Source of the DNA: Bifidobacterium sp.
Lineage (GTDB): Bacteria; Actinomycetota; Actinomycetes; Actinomycetales; Bifidobacteriaceae
Assembly (NCBI RefSeq): GCF_022647885.1
Contig: NZ_JALCLM010000001.1
Span: 1,968,610-2,032,609 of the forward strand
Direction of reading: 5' to 3'
DNA: 64,000 nt
This document shows positions 51,979 to 60,491 of this stretch, one piece after another. The translations under genes were made by a program, and so were the position numbers. The notes under the pieces are model-generated. The model saw only the letters and a program-made list of their open reading frames with translations, was not told where the DNA came from and searched no databases. How positions within the stretch are numbered: the stretch's first letter is position 1; each line of letters opens with the position of its first letter.

Positions 51979-53187
51979 ATGAGCACTGTTAGCTCAGCGC
52001 CAACAGATATCGAAACGGAGACACTAGAAGCCGCTGTGAAGGCCAGGCATTGGCTTCATCGGCATCCAGAAATGGCACTCCGAGAATTTGATACCACACA
52101 CTTCATTAAGGATCAGTTGGCCTCATACGCAATAGTGGTTAACGACGTCAAAGAGCACAGCAATGATGAAAGTTCTCATAACGCTACTCTGACAACTGGG
52201 CTAACAGCTGATATTCATGGCACGAAAGGCGATGGCCCAACCCTCGCTCTTCGAGCCGACATCGACGGTTTGCCTGTAGTTGAGGACTCGAACCATGCCT
52301 TCGCCTCACTCAACCCTGGAATGATGCATGCCTGCGGTCATGATCTGCATATGGCATCGTTGTTGGGCGCTGCCAGAGAATTGCAACTGCATCGTAATCA
52401 TTTTCGTGGAACTGTCCGTTTACTGTTTCAACCTGCTGAAGAGGCTGAACTCGGTGCACAGAAAGTGTTATCTGCTGGCTGGCTCAATGGGGTCGATGTG
52501 ATTGTTGGGTATCATAATCATCCTGGACTTCCTGTAGGAACCCTTGGAATTAGCGCAAAGCCAATTATGGGCGGTAATTATCGTTTTGATGTCAGCATTC
52601 ATGGACGAGGAGCGCATGGCAGCCGTCCTGAGGACTCGGCCGATCCGATTGCTGCTTTCACAGCCATGTCATCTGAGATTCAAACAATTATCAGTCGAAA
52701 TATGCCGCCACTGGATCCAGCGGTAGTCAGCATTACTCAGGTTCGCGCCGGACAAGCATGGAATATCATTCCATCAGATCTGGAGTTTCACGGCACTGCT
52801 CGTGCGTTCAATCGCCACACGGCCGAGTTAATTCAAGAAAGACTTACAAGAATCGTGCATGGTGTCAGCGAAGCACAAGGAGTCACTTCACACCTCGATT
52901 GGAGTGTACGCGCTGTGCCCATAGAAAACGATCCTAACATTGCAGCGACACTTGCGCGAAGCGCTGAGCAATATGCACTGCACGTGATTGAACCGGTACC
53001 TAGTCTCGGTTCTGATGATTTTGCGGATTTCCAGCACTCAGGCATTCCTGGCGTATTCAGTTTCATTGGGTCCAACGGCAGTGCCGAGGCAGCTGGCTGG
53101 CATACCCCAGACTTCGAAGCCAAAGATGCCGCGCTCCCCTACGCAATCGACTATTACACCCACGCTGTATATGACTTATTAGATTAG
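51979..53187 (+). CDS. M20-family amidohydrolase
   Basis: A 402-residue zinc amidohydrolase of the hippurate hydrolase/IAA-amino acid hydrolase group. The metal and catalytic residues are in HACGHDLHMA near residue 115, LLFQPAEEAELGA near 152, and GYHNHPGLPVG near 177. A lid domain covers about 200-310 (GAHGSRPEDSADPI). SLGSDDFADF near 340 is a further family block. It removes N-acyl groups from amino acids. ATG 51979 follows CGGAGGTGACC, 17 bases after the ProC-like gene. Its presence suggests the operon handles an N-acylated substrate. Confidence 0.92.
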   Translation: MSTVSSAPTDIETETLEAAVKARHWLHRHPEMALREFDTTHFIKDQLASYAIVVNDVKEHSNDESSHNATLTTGLTADIHGTKGDGPTLALRADIDGLPVVEDSNHAFASLNPGMMHACGHDLHMASLLGAARELQLHRNHFRGTVRLLFQPAEEAELGAQKVLSAGWLNGVDVIVGYHNHPGLPVGTLGISAKPIMGGNYRFDVSIHGRGAHGSRPEDSADPIAAFTAMSSEIQTIISRNMPPLDPAVVSITQVRAGQAWNIIPSDLEFHGTARAFNRHTAELIQERLTRIVHGVSEAQGVTSHLDWSVRAVPIENDPNIAATLARSAEQYALHVIEPVPSLGSDDFADFQHSGIPGVFSFIGSNGSAEAAGWHTPDFEAKDAALPYAIDYYTHAVYDLLD

Positions 53188-53292
53188 GCACATAGGCAGT
53201 AAACGGCTGCGCTTGACGTGCACTGACGCTTATAGACAGGCGCTGACCGTGCATTTCTCGACACCGAGATGCTGCCATCTGCCGTGAACTAT

Positions 53293-53349
53293 GGTGATTG
53301 TGGTTGAAAGATTCGCTTAGCTAGTAGCAGTCCCCAAACCACAATCACC
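53293..53349. terminator. Bidirectional terminator hairpin
   Basis: GGTGATTGTGGTT at 53293-53305 is inverted as AACCACAATCACC at 53337-53349, a 13-base stem with a 31-base loop. It lies between the converging M20 and VOC genes. The loop is long, so the call rests on position and stem perfection. Confidence 0.65.
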
Positions 53350-53452
53350 TCTGCTGTCACCTTCACCGTTACAGCTGTTTTCCCGTTCATCAGGCTTCAG
53401 TATTTACCAACACCAGTATTTATCAACACCAATGCTCACGCGACGACAGCGT

Positions 53453-54229
53453 TTACAGGAACTTCAGCGATGACTGCCCGATAGTTATAGACTTGCCCTG
53501 CAGCTCATCACTGGATCCTGTGAATTCCAAAGCAGTGATGTGATTGGCAGGTCCCGTTCGGAATACCAACTCTCTGTCACAAAGATGTATTACCGCGCTA
53601 TCTTCCGCAGTGTGTTCCACCTCTTGATCAGTAATCAACGACCATACCTCAGCGGCTGCTAAGACATCTGGCACTTCAATAATCACTCGCCTCACACGAA
53701 GATTCCCACCAGGATGCTCAACGATAAGACCTTGCTTCACCAGTTGCTCTTCACGCTGTTGATCGGTACCTGGCCACTGCAAGAAGAAGGGATACGGGAG
53801 CCCGTTGATAGTATCGTTCACAAAGAAAATAGACCAACGAATTTCATGACCTTGCTCATCAATACGTTTACCGTCAACGACATCGCCGACTGGAATACCC
53901 GCTTTCTTGAGGCGCAGATGTGTGCCCTCAATATCATTCGTTCGAATGGCGATGGTGTTGATGCGTTCAATACCTTCTTGATAATCATGAGTTGCATCAT
54001 AAACTGCAGAAGCATTTTTACGAGGAAATGACCAAGCAGTATGTTTATCAAATACAGAAATTAGCTCAATGTAGTTCAATCCGAAATAGCCGAGAGCATT
54101 TTCTGTTCCCCAAACTTGATGACTACCACCGCGCACGAAGTCGATTCCTAGTTCAGCAAAGTTACGGATCTGACGATCAACATCAAGCACGTTGATCATG
54201 GTATGGTCCCAAGCAAGATTCTCACTCAT
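53453..54229 (-). CDS. Glyoxalase-like (VOC) domain protein
   Basis: A 258-residue protein of the glyoxalase-like family (Glyoxalase_3), with the paired beta-alpha-beta VOC fold. It begins AWDHTMINVLDVD. A metal-ligand-type His (DHTMI) and an Glu in NYIELISVFDK near residue 57 fit the VOC metal site. The second half (RRVIIEVPDVLAAAEVW near 178) is a second module. ATG 54229 is chosen because AAAGGAAACCAT precedes it by a few bases. It precedes the canonical proC on the same strand in a reversed order. The substrate is unknown. Confidence 0.8.
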   Translation of the reverse strand: MSENLAWDHTMINVLDVDRQIRNFAELGIDFVRGGSHQVWGTENALGYFGLNYIELISVFDKHTAWSFPRKNASAVYDATHDYQEGIERINTIAIRTNDIEGTHLRLKKAGIPVGDVVDGKRIDEQGHEIRWSIFFVNDTINGLPYPFFLQWPGTDQQREEQLVKQGLIVEHPGGNLRVRRVIIEVPDVLAAAEVWSLITDQEVEHTAEDSAVIHLCDRELVFRTGPANHITALEFTGSSDELQGKSITIGQSSLKFL

Positions 54230-54288
54230 ATGGTTTCCTTTCATCATTGCCTCGATATTGCACTTATTGTTTTATCAACTTTGACCAG

Positions 54289-55110
54289 CTATGTATGGCC
54301 GCCGCCAATTTCAGCAGAACGTTCACTCGCAGCGTTTACAGCTGAAATCACCGTACCTCGAAACGCTCCTTGTTCTAATACTGCACAGGCCTCAATCGTT
54401 GTTCCAGCAGGCGATGAGACCATATCTTTTAAGGATGCCGGGTGCATCTGAGTGTTCAACAACAACTTAGCTGTACCAAGGCAGCTCTGTGCAGCAAGGC
54501 GTAGCGACACATCTCTCGGGAGTCCCTGCTGTACACCACCATCTGCGAGAGCTTCTATAAACATCGCCGCATACGCAGGAGCTCCTCCGGATAATCCACA
54601 TACTGCATCAAGTTGAGCTTCGGGAAGATGTTCAACAAGTCCCAAAGAGTCATACAAAGATTCAGCCCACCGATACTCTGTTGGGGTGAAATCGTTATCG
54701 GAGCTCAGCACAAAGGCTCCCTCTTGAACCAAAGCAGGTGTGTTTGGCAGCAAGCGGAGTAGTCGTATATTCCCTTGCGTCAACTGACGAATATGCTGAG
54801 AATCAACACCAGCAACAATAGACATAACCGCTTTGTCTTCTAGAGCCGTGCCACATTGCTCCAATGCTTCGTTAAGCTGTTGGGGTTTTACTGCTAGCAA
54901 TATAATGTCACTGTGCTCACATACCTCGGCATCTGAAGACAGCACAGAGAGACCCTGAGCAACAGCACTTTCACGAGCTGCAGCAGCAATATCGTATATA
55001 GCTACGTTATGCACGCCGATTATTTGAGCATCCATAGCTCCAGAGACTATGGCCTTCCCCATGTTGCCAAAGCCGATGACGCCAAATCGTATTGAGAGTG
55101 AATCAGCCAA
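54289..55110 (-). CDS. proC: Pyrroline-5-carboxylate reductase
   Basis: A 273-residue enzyme that makes proline from pyrroline-5-carboxylate. The cofactor loop is FGVIGFGNMGKAI near residue 8. The block LLPNTPALVQEG is near 115, the substrate loop GLSGGAPAYAAMFIEALADGG is near 160 and the ending MVSSPAGTTIEA is near 225. A TTG at 55110 is the best start: GTAGGAG stands seven bases before it, whereas the upstream GTG at 55143 has none. The first residues are thus LADSLSIRFGV. The gene is 60 bases upstream of the VOC gene on the same strand. Confidence 0.92.
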   Translation of the reverse strand: MADSLSIRFGVIGFGNMGKAIVSGAMDAQIIGVHNVAIYDIAAAARESAVAQGLSVLSSDAEVCEHSDIILLAVKPQQLNEALEQCGTALEDKAVMSIVAGVDSQHIRQLTQGNIRLLRLLPNTPALVQEGAFVLSSDNDFTPTEYRWAESLYDSLGLVEHLPEAQLDAVCGLSGGAPAYAAMFIEALADGGVQQGLPRDVSLRLAAQSCLGTAKLLLNTQMHPASLKDMVSSPAGTTIEACAVLEQGAFRGTVISAVNAASERSAEIGGGHT

Positions 55111-55306
55111 TGTTGGTCTCCTACCGATGAAAAGCACTGACACATCGAAAATTCATTCGCCATTGCGATAATGAACGTTACCATCGAAATGCTGCTTACA
55201 GTTAAGCTTATTAATGTCGGCGAAGCGACACCACTGTGTCGTTCTAGGAATCCACTATTGAACGTTATCGTTTACATTGATAGTCCCGAATTCTTCTGAT
55301 AATAGA

Positions 55307-55373
55307 TAAGCGCACCATAAGAGCAGGTACGCGGAACAATCGTCTGCATACAGCTGCATTTATGGTGCGCTTA
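55307..55373. terminator. Terminator hairpin after the small membrane protein gene
   Basis: TAAGCGCACCATAA at 55307-55320 is inverted at 55360-55373 (14 bases), around a loop of about 39 bases. It lies just after the minus-strand gene that ends at 55399 and before proC. No long U-run is visible, but the stem is perfect. Confidence 0.65.
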
Positions 55374-55398
55374 GTTGTATATATCTAGTTATCTATAT

Positions 55399-55758
55399 TT
55401 AGGCAAGCAACTGCTGCACTGATTCACGGATTTTATCAGTGGTATCGTCAACCGCAGATCCAGCTGTTTTCACCGTTTTAGCAAGTGCCTTCTGTGCTTG
55501 CTGCTGTTTGCGATCCAACGTTCCACATAAATCAGATGAACACTGGCCAGAAGCACAGCGGTACTTGAAGAAGAAATACCCAGCAACAGCAGCAAGTACC
55601 GCGATAATCAGCAGCAGCTTGCCGTGTGAGCACTTTCGATCCGTTGGCTGATCATCCCAACCGTAGGAATCTCGGGAATCTTGGAAATCGGTACCCTCAT
55701 CTGGACGTCCTTCGTTGGACTGTTCATCATTCTCGTTGTAATCATGTTCGTTTACCAT
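55399..55758 (-). CDS. Small membrane-anchored protein
   Basis: A 119-residue protein of unknown function. The first 40 residues are acidic (Asp, Glu, Asn). One membrane helix follows at about 46-62 (LLLIIAVLAAVAGYFF), then a Cys-containing loop (YRCASGQCSSDLCGTLD) and a C-terminal helix resembling the YtxH-like small stress proteins, rich in Lys, Ala and Thr. ATG 55758 is chosen because AAAGGGGGA lies seven bases upstream. It precedes a response regulator gene on the same strand but is separated by about 90 bases and is probably not in that operon. Confidence 0.75.
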   Translation of the reverse strand: MVNEHDYNENDEQSNEGRPDEGTDFQDSRDSYGWDDQPTDRKCSHGKLLLIIAVLAAVAGYFFFKYRCASGQCSSDLCGTLDRKQQQAQKALAKTVKTAGSAVDDTTDKIRESVQQLLA

Positions 55759-55846
55759 AAGTTCATCCCCCTTTTGCACCATCGTAGCCCACTAGTGACC
55801 AACACACTCTCGGTGAAATCCTAGGGATGTGGCGTGTTGCAGACTT

Positions 55847-56506
55847 TTATTGAGCATGCTTTGCGTGACGTTCCTGTATATCGGCCAAATCAGAAGGGTT
55901 GTCCGCAAGCATCATAGCCACCGCAGATGTACGGTCATTGACACCCAGTTTTGAAAAGATCCGACTAAAATAAGTTTTCACTGTTGCCTCACTCAGATAC
56001 AAATGCGAAGCTATCTGTCTGTTGGTGTTACCAGCGGCAGCCAACTCAAGCACAAGATGCTCCTGTTCAGAAAGTTGCGGTTTGCTTTGAGGATGAAGGT
56101 GATCTGCCATAGCCTGAGCAGCACGAGGAGCCATCACCGTCCGTCCTGCAACAGTATTGCGTATTGATTCCGCCAAATATTGTGGCTCAACATCCTTTAA
56201 CAAGTAACCATGCGCGCCAGCTTCAATAGCGGTGAGGATATCACCGTCAGTGTCATAAGTTGTGAGGATTACAATCTTGAGATTTGGCTGTATACGCAAA
56301 GCCTTACGCGTCACTTCGGGCCCGTTCATATCAGGCATTCTCAAATCAAGCAACAGTAAATCTGGTGCGTTCTGTTTCACGCAGTCCAAGGCCTGCTGCC
56401 CTCCTGATGCCTCTGCCACAATATCCATATCAGCATGTCGCTCGAGCATACTGCGAATACCCTCACGAACCATAGGATGATCATCCACAATGACAATACG
56501 AATCAT
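55847..56506 (-). CDS. NarL/LuxR-family response regulator
   Basis: A 219-residue two-component regulator. The receiver domain has the phosphorylated Asp in LLLLDLRMPDMNG near residue 53 and Lys in LLKDVEPQYL near 104. The LuxR-type HTH is at about 150-205 (LSEQEHLVLELAAAGNTNRQ, then LGVNDRTSA). It overlaps the kinase gene by four bases (ATGA). It probably controls the neighbouring MFS transporter. Confidence 0.94.
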   Translation of the reverse strand: MIRIVIVDDHPMVREGIRSMLERHADMDIVAEASGGQQALDCVKQNAPDLLLLDLRMPDMNGPEVTRKALRIQPNLKIVILTTYDTDGDILTAIEAGAHGYLLKDVEPQYLAESIRNTVAGRTVMAPRAAQAMADHLHPQSKPQLSEQEHLVLELAAAGNTNRQIASHLYLSEATVKTYFSRIFSKLGVNDRTSAVAMMLADNPSDLADIQERHAKHAQ

Positions 56507-57801
56507 GCTGCAGCAACTCCATTCACCATTACCGACGATTCTGGCTGTAGAGGAAACACTGCCAGAAGATGAGTGCCTTCGCCTATTGAAGAACTGTAGC
56601 TAAATCTACCTGACAATCCTTCGACTCTTCTGCGCATATCAATGAAACCATATCCATGTCCGGTAGTGCTCGCTTGTTCTTCAGATATCGTTGAGGCATC
56701 GAAACCAATACCATCATCCTCAATACACAAACACAGCCGCTCTTGTCCACCTTGATCACCCGGCACTCGTTTGAGCTCAACATTGACATGATGGGCACGC
56801 GAATGTTTTTGAATGTTAGTCGCCGCTTCTTGCACAACGCGGAGCACCGCTACTTGTAACGCAAGCGGCAACACCGGCAGATGCTCATCCACATGCAGTG
56901 TATAGGCAATGCCGCCACTGAGTTGAGTATTAGCCAACGTTCGATTCAAAGCATCGCGCAAACCACTTTTTTGCAAGGCCACAGGTGTGCTATTGGCGAT
57001 TAATGCACGAGTATCGTCAAGACTCTCTTTGGCGATGGTGCTAATCATGCGTAAATGTTTCGCTGCCAACTCATGATCCTGATCATCCTCCATCTCATCT
57101 AAGGCAGCACGAGACAATGCCAGCATCGAAGTCAACGATTGAGCGATTGTGTCATGCATTTCTCCAGCCATACGCTGTCGCTCTGCTGCGATACCTTCTT
57201 CATGACTCAAATGCCCGATAACCTCTTGCTGACTCTGGAGACGCTCAATGAGCTGTATGTTGTGTGTATTGACCTCGACGAGGTGATCATTTGCGATCCC
57301 AATCATCCCACTGAAAAACACAGAAGCTACGGATTCTACAACTGCGTCCGTGATATCGCCGCTATAGAGCACAGCTGACTGCATCCATGCCACACCGATG
57401 AAACCACAGTTCATTAAGGTGACCACTCCAAGTGACGGCCAATATGTGAAAGCGATGAACAGTTGCGGCACCACGATGAACTGCATGAACACTACCGACG
57501 GATTAATCGCCGCCGCTGCAACCAGACAGACGACCGACAGCGCAGCGAAACACCATCCTCGGTATCCACTTTTGCTCGCAGTTGCAGCATGCTCACTTGA
57601 ATAAGGATCGACAAACAGGAGGAAGACTAGAGTAGGCAAACCGAGCAATATCACTAGAGCGAAACGCTGATACCAACCAAGTTTGGAAAGCAACACGATA
57701 GACGCGATGAGCAAAGGTGTAGCAATAGCAAAATACATATTCCACCTGCTATGCACATTACTGGTGGAAATACGCATTTGCTCAATGCTTGTCTCTCCCA
57801 T
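56503..57801 (-). CDS. Sensor histidine kinase, HisKA_3 type
   Basis: A 432-residue membrane kinase. Five or so helices cover residues 20-165. The dimerisation and phosphoacceptor block is MAGEMHDTIAQSLTSML near residue 210, with His in EMHD. The ATPase domain has the N box near 320 (EAATNIQKHS) and the G box DDGIGFDAS near 370, then GYGFIDMRRRVEGL. ATG 57801 follows GAGGAAATAGG. It is co-transcribed with the MFS transporter before it and the response regulator after it, and may sense the pumped compound or membrane stress. Confidence 0.93.
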   Translation of the reverse strand: MGETSIEQMRISTSNVHSRWNMYFAIATPLLIASIVLLSKLGWYQRFALVILLGLPTLVFLLFVDPYSSEHAATASKSGYRGWCFAALSVVCLVAAAAINPSVVFMQFIVVPQLFIAFTYWPSLGVVTLMNCGFIGVAWMQSAVLYSGDITDAVVESVASVFFSGMIGIANDHLVEVNTHNIQLIERLQSQQEVIGHLSHEEGIAAERQRMAGEMHDTIAQSLTSMLALSRAALDEMEDDQDHELAAKHLRMISTIAKESLDDTRALIANSTPVALQKSGLRDALNRTLANTQLSGGIAYTLHVDEHLPVLPLALQVAVLRVVQEAATNIQKHSRAHHVNVELKRVPGDQGGQERLCLCIEDDGIGFDASTISEEQASTTGHGYGFIDMRRRVEGLSGRFSYSSSIGEGTHLLAVFPLQPESSVMVNGVAAA

Positions 57802-57845
57802 AACCTATTTCCTCCTGTACTCACTCTTACTCAATACTCAGACTA

Positions 57846-59504
57846 TTACTCTGAAGCTGCTGTGTTGGTAGTGTCGTCGAACACCACGATTTCTTCGCGA
57901 GGATACAGCATCGCAATGATGATGAACAGCACTCCTGCGCAGGCCATAACGGTGAATACGCGGCTAGCAGAGCTCGCGTAGGAAGCTCTAACGATATTCA
58001 TGATCTCTGTTTGGATCTGCTCCGGCAAGCTTGAAAGCTGCGATGATGAGTGCGATCCGCTACCAGAACCGATTGAGTTGGCAATGTTCTGAGCGTCGTT
58101 CCAGCTGATGCCATAAGTGTGGAGTCCCGAATAGAGCTTGTCAGTGAATGCTGAGGAAGAGATGGCAGATAGTACAGCCATGCCCAGTGCACCGCCAAAA
58201 TTTTTCAGCAATTGCGACAACGCGGTGACCTCACCATAGGATGCATCAATAGCCCTGTTAACCATATCCGTTGCTGCCGGACTGAACATATATCCAACAC
58301 CTGCACCTGCCAAGCCAATCATCACATTGAGGTTGCCTGTTTGCACAGGCACACCTGACTTCGTTGCAGTAACAGCACTGGCAATTCCTGAGAAACCTAT
58401 TATCGTGAGAATTCCACTGACGATAAAAACGCTGCGTATCCCATGTCTGCCAAAACGCTTAGCACCAAGCTGTGCTGCGATCATAAAGCCAATGAAGAAG
58501 TACAAAATCAGCAGGCTGGCATTACCCACACTGAGATTCAGGCTCAACTGCCCATAGACACTGAGGAAGAACATTATGGGGATGAACACCACAGAGGCAA
58601 TCAGGGACGCGAGTGCGGAAAGCGAGAAACGAAAATTTCTGAAGACCTTGACATTCATGACCGGATTCGTACTTTGCATCTCCACCGCGACGAAGGCGAT
58701 AATCAGACCGACAGAAATAATCAAACTGCCGATAATTCGCAAATCAGTCCAACCGACCGATGCTCCCTGTTGCAACGGCACAATCAAGGCAATCATCGCA
58801 AGAGCGGCAAGAACAGCACCAGGCCAATCCAAATGACCGCTGGTGCGACTGCTCACCAGTACCTCATCGCGGGGAGTCAGCCACGCGGTAAGTAACAACG
58901 CGGCCACTGCCAGTGGGATATTGATGAAGAATACGTAGCGCCATGAGAACGCAATCAGATAAGAACCAGCTATTGGACCCACCGCGGTCATTGCCCCCGT
59001 AATCGCAAAGAACTGCGCCATGGATTTCGCACGTTTGTCGACCGGAGAATATGTGAAGATGATCCCGACAGCGGATGGGAACATACAGGCTAGACCGATT
59101 CCCTGAATCACTCTTGACGCAATCATCCACGTCAAGGCGATACTGTTTTGCGGTCCCAGACCACAAAGCAGGCTGCCTGCACCGAATGCCACGATACCCA
59201 GCAGCATCATGCGCTTGTAACCAATGATATCCGACAGTCTGCCCGCCAGCGGGAAAAACGCAGCCGCTGCAAGCAAATAGGAATTTACTATCCACGCAAC
59301 TCCGGCGGAATCGAGACCTAGACCTGATTGGATAGCACTGTATGAGAGAGAGACGATGGTCTGGTCGATGGAGCTCATGGAGACGGCGACAATAAGACCA
59401 AGCAGAATAAGCGTCATATTGCGCTTCTTCCCCTGAACCAGAACGCCTTCTGACCTGTTTGTATACCCAGCACCGCCAGGTTGGGTCATATTATTGATTG
59501 ACAC
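57846..59504 (-). CDS. MFS drug efflux transporter, DHA2 (14-helix) family
   Basis: A 552-residue proton-driven exporter of the EmrB/QacA group. About 14 membrane helices are predicted. Motif A is GRLSDIIGYKRMMLLG near residue 75, and motif C is GAMTAVGPIAGSYL near 162. The start is GTG 59504, eight bases after AAGG. It is the first gene of a three-gene run with a histidine kinase and response regulator, which suggests inducible export of a toxic compound. Which one cannot be told. Confidence 0.92.
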   Translation of the reverse strand: MSINNMTQPGGAGYTNRSEGVLVQGKKRNMTLILLGLIVAVSMSSIDQTIVSLSYSAIQSGLGLDSAGVAWIVNSYLLAAAAFFPLAGRLSDIIGYKRMMLLGIVAFGAGSLLCGLGPQNSIALTWMIASRVIQGIGLACMFPSAVGIIFTYSPVDKRAKSMAQFFAITGAMTAVGPIAGSYLIAFSWRYVFFINIPLAVAALLLTAWLTPRDEVLVSSRTSGHLDWPGAVLAALAMIALIVPLQQGASVGWTDLRIIGSLIISVGLIIAFVAVEMQSTNPVMNVKVFRNFRFSLSALASLIASVVFIPIMFFLSVYGQLSLNLSVGNASLLILYFFIGFMIAAQLGAKRFGRHGIRSVFIVSGILTIIGFSGIASAVTATKSGVPVQTGNLNVMIGLAGAGVGYMFSPAATDMVNRAIDASYGEVTALSQLLKNFGGALGMAVLSAISSSAFTDKLYSGLHTYGISWNDAQNIANSIGSGSGSHSSSQLSSLPEQIQTEIMNIVRASYASSASRVFTVMACAGVLFIIIAMLYPREEIVVFDDTTNTAASE

Positions 59505-59583
59505 CTTGGAAACCTTCCTTACACAGATGAGGCTGTTACCTCATTCACCATGTAAGAAGGTATGGCAAATCAACCTTTCGACA

Positions 59584-59626
59584 TGTCATCCACAAGGACA
59601 GGCTACTGTCCCCCATTCGGATGACA
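59584..59626. promoter_or_regulatory. Nested inverted repeat upstream of the efflux operon
   Basis: TGTCATCC at 59584-59591 is inverted as GGATGACA at 59619-59626. Inside lies GGACAG at 59596-59601 paired with CTGTCC at 59606-59611. The nested dyad is 80-120 bases before the transporter start, a fitting site for the response regulator or for a leader hairpin. Confidence 0.5.
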
Positions 59627-59656
59627 AGGTCAGCAAGATATAGCACCGATGACTGC

Positions 59657-59727
59657 GATAACTGCGCTTAAAGTGGGGATAATTGACAAAGAAATCGCTA
59701 ACAATCCCAACAATTATTGCAGTTATC
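59657..59727. repeat. 71-bp inverted-repeat element, copy 2
   Basis: It starts GATAACTGCGCTTAAAG and ends TTATTGCAGTTATC, with imperfect inverted arms. Its first 34 bases match the element at 19993-20063 at most positions, and both are 71 bases long. It lies between the efflux-operon promoter and the 3' end of the peptidase E gene. Confidence 0.75.
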
Positions 59728-59757
59728 TCTTCTCAGATGACCTTTTTAGGGGCGGGG

Positions 59758-60378
59758 TTACGCGGTGAGGGTTTGGGTTTGACCGTCAACTACAGTAATA
59801 ACCTGGTTATTACTTATCGGACGCAAATCGAATTGATCACCGTAAGTTTTCAAGATGGTATTAGCGGCTTTTCTGAAGGGAATATTCCCAACATGCGGCA
59901 GAACGGAGAAATCTGTGACTCCTAGTGCAGCGAAATCACCATTGAGACTGGGTGCGATATCGCTTGAATCCATCGGAGAAATATAGGTGATGTCATGAGA
60001 AAGAATCACTGATCCAGCAGATGCACCGATATACGGTTTACCCGCCTGAATCTGTTCACTAATCAGGCGGCCTGCTCCCGAACGACGCATCTCTTCGAGC
60101 AGATAAAAGGTGTTGCCACCCGATACGAAAATGAAATCAGCTTCATCGAGCTTGCCGCTGATCTCTTGTGTAGAAGCCTCAGCAATATCAAGATCAGAAA
60201 CCTTGATACCCATATCATTCAAAGCATTACGATCTGAATTCACAAAAAAATTAATCTTGTCTTTATTGCTTGCGGTAGGGATCAGGCACGCGGTCTTGCC
60301 CTCGACGTCCTCACCGACAACATCAGGAAAAAACTGTGCGACGTCCTCGAACGAAGACGACAAAAATAATGTACTCAT
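59758..60378 (-). CDS. Peptidase E/S51-family protein
   Basis: A 206-residue protein of the S51 peptidase family (dipeptidase E, type 1 glutamine amidotransferase fold). The nucleophile Ser is in IGASAGSVI near residue 116. FVSGGNTFYLLEEMR near 85 and LIPTASNKDK near 34 are further family blocks. Peptidase E cleaves dipeptides beginning with Asp. ATG 60378 is chosen because GGGGG lies eight bases upstream. The reading frame stays open to 60423 without support. Confidence 0.9.
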   Translation of the reverse strand: MSTLFLSSSFEDVAQFFPDVVGEDVEGKTACLIPTASNKDKINFFVNSDRNALNDMGIKVSDLDIAEASTQEISGKLDEADFIFVSGGNTFYLLEEMRRSGAGRLISEQIQAGKPYIGASAGSVILSHDITYISPMDSSDIAPSLNGDFAALGVTDFSVLPHVGNIPFRKAANTILKTYGDQFDLRPISNNQVITVVDGQTQTLTA

Positions 60379-60434
60379 CTCAAGCACCCCCTGATCTTGC
60401 GTGTCTATCGATATTCTACTCAACTGTACAGTGG

Positions 60435-60464
60435 GGAAAGCGCCCTCTTACAAGGGCGCTTTCC
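60435..60464. terminator. Hairpin between ileS and the peptidase E gene
   Basis: GGAAAGCGCCCT at 60435-60446 is inverted at 60453-60464 (12 bases) around a six-base loop. It lies 28 bases after the ileS stop on the minus strand. There is no U-run on that strand. Confidence 0.7.
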
Positions 60465-60491
60465 TATTTCGCAAACTCTTCAGCCGATAAG

